From positions 62,001 to 126,000 of the forward strand of contig NZ_JQJJ01000014.1 in the NCBI RefSeq assembly GCF_000745475.1: a stretch of 64,000 bases of DNA, written 5' to 3'. This stretch comes from Allobosea sp. UNC402CLCol. GTDB taxonomy: Bacteria; Pseudomonadota; Alphaproteobacteria; Rhizobiales; Beijerinckiaceae. Position numbers and translations under genes: made by a program. Of the stretch, positions 62,368-64,000 are shown piece by piece (within the stretch, counting starts at the first letter, position 1; every line of letters begins with the position of its first letter). The notes under the pieces were generated by a model. It made no database searches. It was not told the DNA's origin and saw only the letters and a program-made list of their open reading frames with translations.

Positions 62368-63276
62368 ATGGCGGGCCGAGACGGTACGACACCGCAGGTT
62401 CAGACAGATCAGCGCGACGATAGGGTGCCTGCGCGCCTGCCGGAGGCCTATGCGCATTGCGCGGCGCTGGTCCGGGAGCAGGATCAGGATCGCTATATCG
62501 CGACGCTCTACGCGCCTGAGGCGCGCCGCCACGGGCTCTTCGCGCTCTATGCCTTCAGCCAGGAGATCGCGCGGGTGAGGGCGCTCGTCAGCGAGCCGCT
62601 GCCGGGCGAGGTCAGGATGCAATGGTGGCGCGACCTGCTCGAAGGCCAGCCGAATGGCGAGGTGCAGGGCCACCCCGTCGCTGCGGCGCTGCTCGACACG
62701 GTGAAGCGCTATCGCCTGCCGATCGCGCCACTGACCGGGCTGATCGATGCCCGCACCTTCGATCTCTATGACGACCCCATGCCGTCGCTGCGGGATCTGG
62801 ATGGCTATGCGGGAGAGACTTCCAGCGCCCTGATCCGGCTCGCCTGCATCGTGCTGGCCGGCGGGCGTGACCCCGGCGGGGCGGTGGCTTGCGGCCATGC
62901 CGGCGTCGCCTATGCGCTGGCCGGGCTGATGCGCGCCTTCCCCTGGCATGCGGCGGAGGGGCAGGTCTATCTGCCGGCCGACATCCTGGCCCGCAACGGC
63001 GTGACGCGGGACGACATCGTGCGCGGGCGCGGCGGGCCCGGTGTGCTTTATACGCTCAAGGAATTGCGCGAGATCGCGCGCAACCATCTCAAGCAGCTCG
63101 CGAGCCTGAGCGATACGATTCCGCCGGCGGTGCAGGCCGCCTTCCTGCCGGTCGCGCTGGTCGAGCCCTATCTGCGCAAGATGGAAGGCAAGGGCTACGA
63201 TCCCTATCGCACAATCATCACCCTGCCGGCCTGGCGCCGGCAGTGGATCCTGTGGCGGGCGGCGCGGAAAAGCTGA
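62368..63276 (+). CDS. Squalene/phytoene synthase-like protein (NDUFAF6 type)
   Basis: 302 residues of the trans-isoprenyl diphosphate synthase fold: YIATLYAPEARRHGLFALYA, MQWWRDLLEGQPNG and DLDGYAGETSSAL. The metal-binding DxxxD motifs that active squalene/phytoene synthases need are incomplete here (ETSSALIRL in place of the second), which is the mark of the NDUFAF6-like branch, a complex I assembly factor in mitochondria. It follows the NDUFAF3-like gene by about 108 bp. A terpene-synthesis role is unlikely. Confidence 0.85.
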   Translation: MAGRDGTTPQVQTDQRDDRVPARLPEAYAHCAALVREQDQDRYIATLYAPEARRHGLFALYAFSQEIARVRALVSEPLPGEVRMQWWRDLLEGQPNGEVQGHPVAAALLDTVKRYRLPIAPLTGLIDARTFDLYDDPMPSLRDLDGYAGETSSALIRLACIVLAGGRDPGGAVACGHAGVAYALAGLMRAFPWHAAEGQVYLPADILARNGVTRDDIVRGRGGPGVLYTLKELREIARNHLKQLASLSDTIPPAVQAAFLPVALVEPYLRKMEGKGYDPYRTIITLPAWRRQWILWRAARKS

Positions 63277-63284
63277 GAGGCTCC

Positions 63285-63361
63285 GTCATGCTCGGGCTCG
63301 GACCGAGCATCTCCTCCAAAAGAGCCCCCGGGGCTGCACTTCGCTTCCGACCGGGGATGAC
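63285..63361. repeat. Intergenic palindromic repeat with GTCAT/ATGAC ends
   Basis: 77 bp between the convergent synthase-like and trmFO genes. It starts GTCATGCTCGGGCTCGG and ends CCGGGGATGAC, with the hairpin ATGCTCGG-GCTC-GGACCGAGCAT near its left end. Its ends match families A and B; its middle does not closely match either. Confidence 0.6.
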
Positions 63362-63371
63362 GGTCAGCGCT

Positions 63372-64000
63372 TCACTCGGCCGCTTCCGCTTGCTCACTCC
63401 CGGCCCATTCCTCCATCACCTGCTTGGCGCGCGCCGTCAGCGCCTGCTTGCGGGCGAGGCTCTTGGCCGGGCCCTTGAGGCGCTTGCCGTCGGGGCCCGT
63501 CTTGGCGACGCCCTCGATCGGCGGGAACAGGCCGAAATTGATGTTCATCGGCTGGAAGGAACGCGGGCCCTCGTCGATGGTGGTGATGTGGCCGCCAGTG
63601 ATGTGGTTGACCAGCGCGCCCAGCGCCGTCGTCGCGGGCGGCAGCGGCAGGTCGCGGCCGAGCCGCTCGGCCGCCGCCATGCGTCCGGCGAGGAGGCCGA
63701 TGGCGGCGCTCTCGACATAGCCCTCGCAACCGGTGATCTGGCCGGCGAAGCGCAGCCGCGGATCGGCCTTCAGCCGCAGCCGCTCGTCGAGCAGCTTCGG
63801 CGAGTTGAGATAGGTGTTGCGGTGGATGCCGCCGAGCCGCGCGAACTCGGCGTTCTGCAGGCCGGGGATCATCCGGAAGATCGCGGCCTGTTCGCCATAT
63901 TTCAGCTTGGTCTGGAAGCCGGTCATGTTGAACAGCGTGCCGAGCGCGTTGTCCTGGCGAAGCTGCACCACCGCATAGGCCTTCACCGTCGGGTTGTGCT
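63372..64000 (-). CDS. trmFO: tRNA (uracil-5-)-methyltransferase TrmFO, C-terminal part (cut by window edge)
   Basis: About 209 C-terminal residues are visible. [53 protein letters not shown] and [21 protein letters not shown] are hallmarks of the folate/FAD-dependent enzyme that makes T54 in t[14 protein letters not shown] sequence is seen as [10 protein letters not shown]. The frame enters the window open at 64000. The C-terminal tail after EGVAKT is Lys/Ala-rich. It closes the housekeeping block. Confidence 0.93.
   Translation of the reverse strand, partial: HNPTVKAYAVVQLRQDNALGTLFNMTGFQTKLKYGEQAAIFRMIPGLQNAEFARLGGIHRNTYLNSPKLLDERLRLKADPRLRFAGQITGCEGYVESAAIGLLAGRMAAAERLGRDLPLPPATTALGALVNHITGGHITTIDEGPRSFQPMNINFGLFPPIEGVAKTGPDGKRLKGPAKSLARKQALTARAKQVMEEWAGSEQAEAAE

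Noticed and set aside
62368..63276. Carotenoid or hopanoid biosynthesis gene (phytoene/squalene synthase)
   Set aside because: Metal-binding DxxxD motifs are incomplete and no other isoprenoid genes are present; the NDUFAF6-like branch fits better.

Overview
The window is about 64 kb of GC-rich alphaproteobacterial chromosome, very probably from Hyphomicrobiales (Rhizobiales), with Bosea-like genera the best guess. The grounds are the block argS - SPOR protein - nagZ - scpA - scpB - tatABC - serS - surE - pcm - LysM/M23 lipoprotein - DUF815 ATPase - yajC - secD - secF - Mth938-like - squalene/phytoene-synthase-like - trmFO, plus a phasin, DmeRF metal export, DUF1489 and a SPOR-tailed D,D-carboxypeptidase. 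No transposase, integrase, phage structural gene, rRNA or CRISPR array was seen. The genus is inference.

Left part (1-10.5 kb) is catabolic and accessory. It holds the end of a ROK protein, a family-5 solute-binding protein with a type-B carboxylesterase, then a LysR regulator divergent from a four-gene unit: AtuA/DUF1446, a separate AtuA ferredoxin-like domain, an orphan TctC-type binding protein and an M20 peptidase. A gamma-glutamylcyclotransferase-like gene overlaps the end of isovaleryl-CoA dehydrogenase (ivd).

10.5-17 kb holds a DmeR/DmeF-type metal sensor and exporter with a perfect inverted repeat at the sensor start, a ZntB/CorA-like channel, two adjacent GH25 muramidase-like genes, tRNA-Leu(GAG), a one-domain FliN-like protein and lipB. 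17-24 kb holds both subunits of methylcrotonyl-CoA carboxylase (mccB, mccA), separated by three unrelated genes; with ivd these give the second and third steps of leucine breakdown. 24-33 kb holds small enzymes (APH(6)-like kinase, SDR, VOC, DUF1489), a MarR unit with a perfect 27-bp palindrome, panC, a VWA plus membrane J-domain pair, a SPOR D,D-carboxypeptidase, and a phasin with a clear promoter and terminator.

33-42 kb holds an L,D-transpeptidase lipoprotein, a UxaA-type dehydratase, a DoxX protein, an aminotransferase divergent from a sirtuin (cobB), a two-domain cold-shock protein, an HD-GYP protein lacking a standard start codon, and erpA divergent from dgt. From 42 kb on is the conserved housekeeping block: tRNA charging, peptidoglycan recycling, chromosome condensation, Tat export, Sec accessory proteins, and two homologues of mitochondrial complex I assembly factors. 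An orphan TRAP binding protein and an orphan Fe3+-type ABC ATPase interrupt that block.

Scattered between genes are palindromic repeats of about 80-125 bp in at least three families. Most of them start GTCAT and end ATGAC, and one family-C copy with 21-bp perfect terminal inverted repeats ends about 20 bp before argS. I found no clearly new multi-gene defence or mobile system. The most useful leads are the AtuA operon, the VWA/J-domain pair, the Cys-less DmeR with its operator, and the repeat families.
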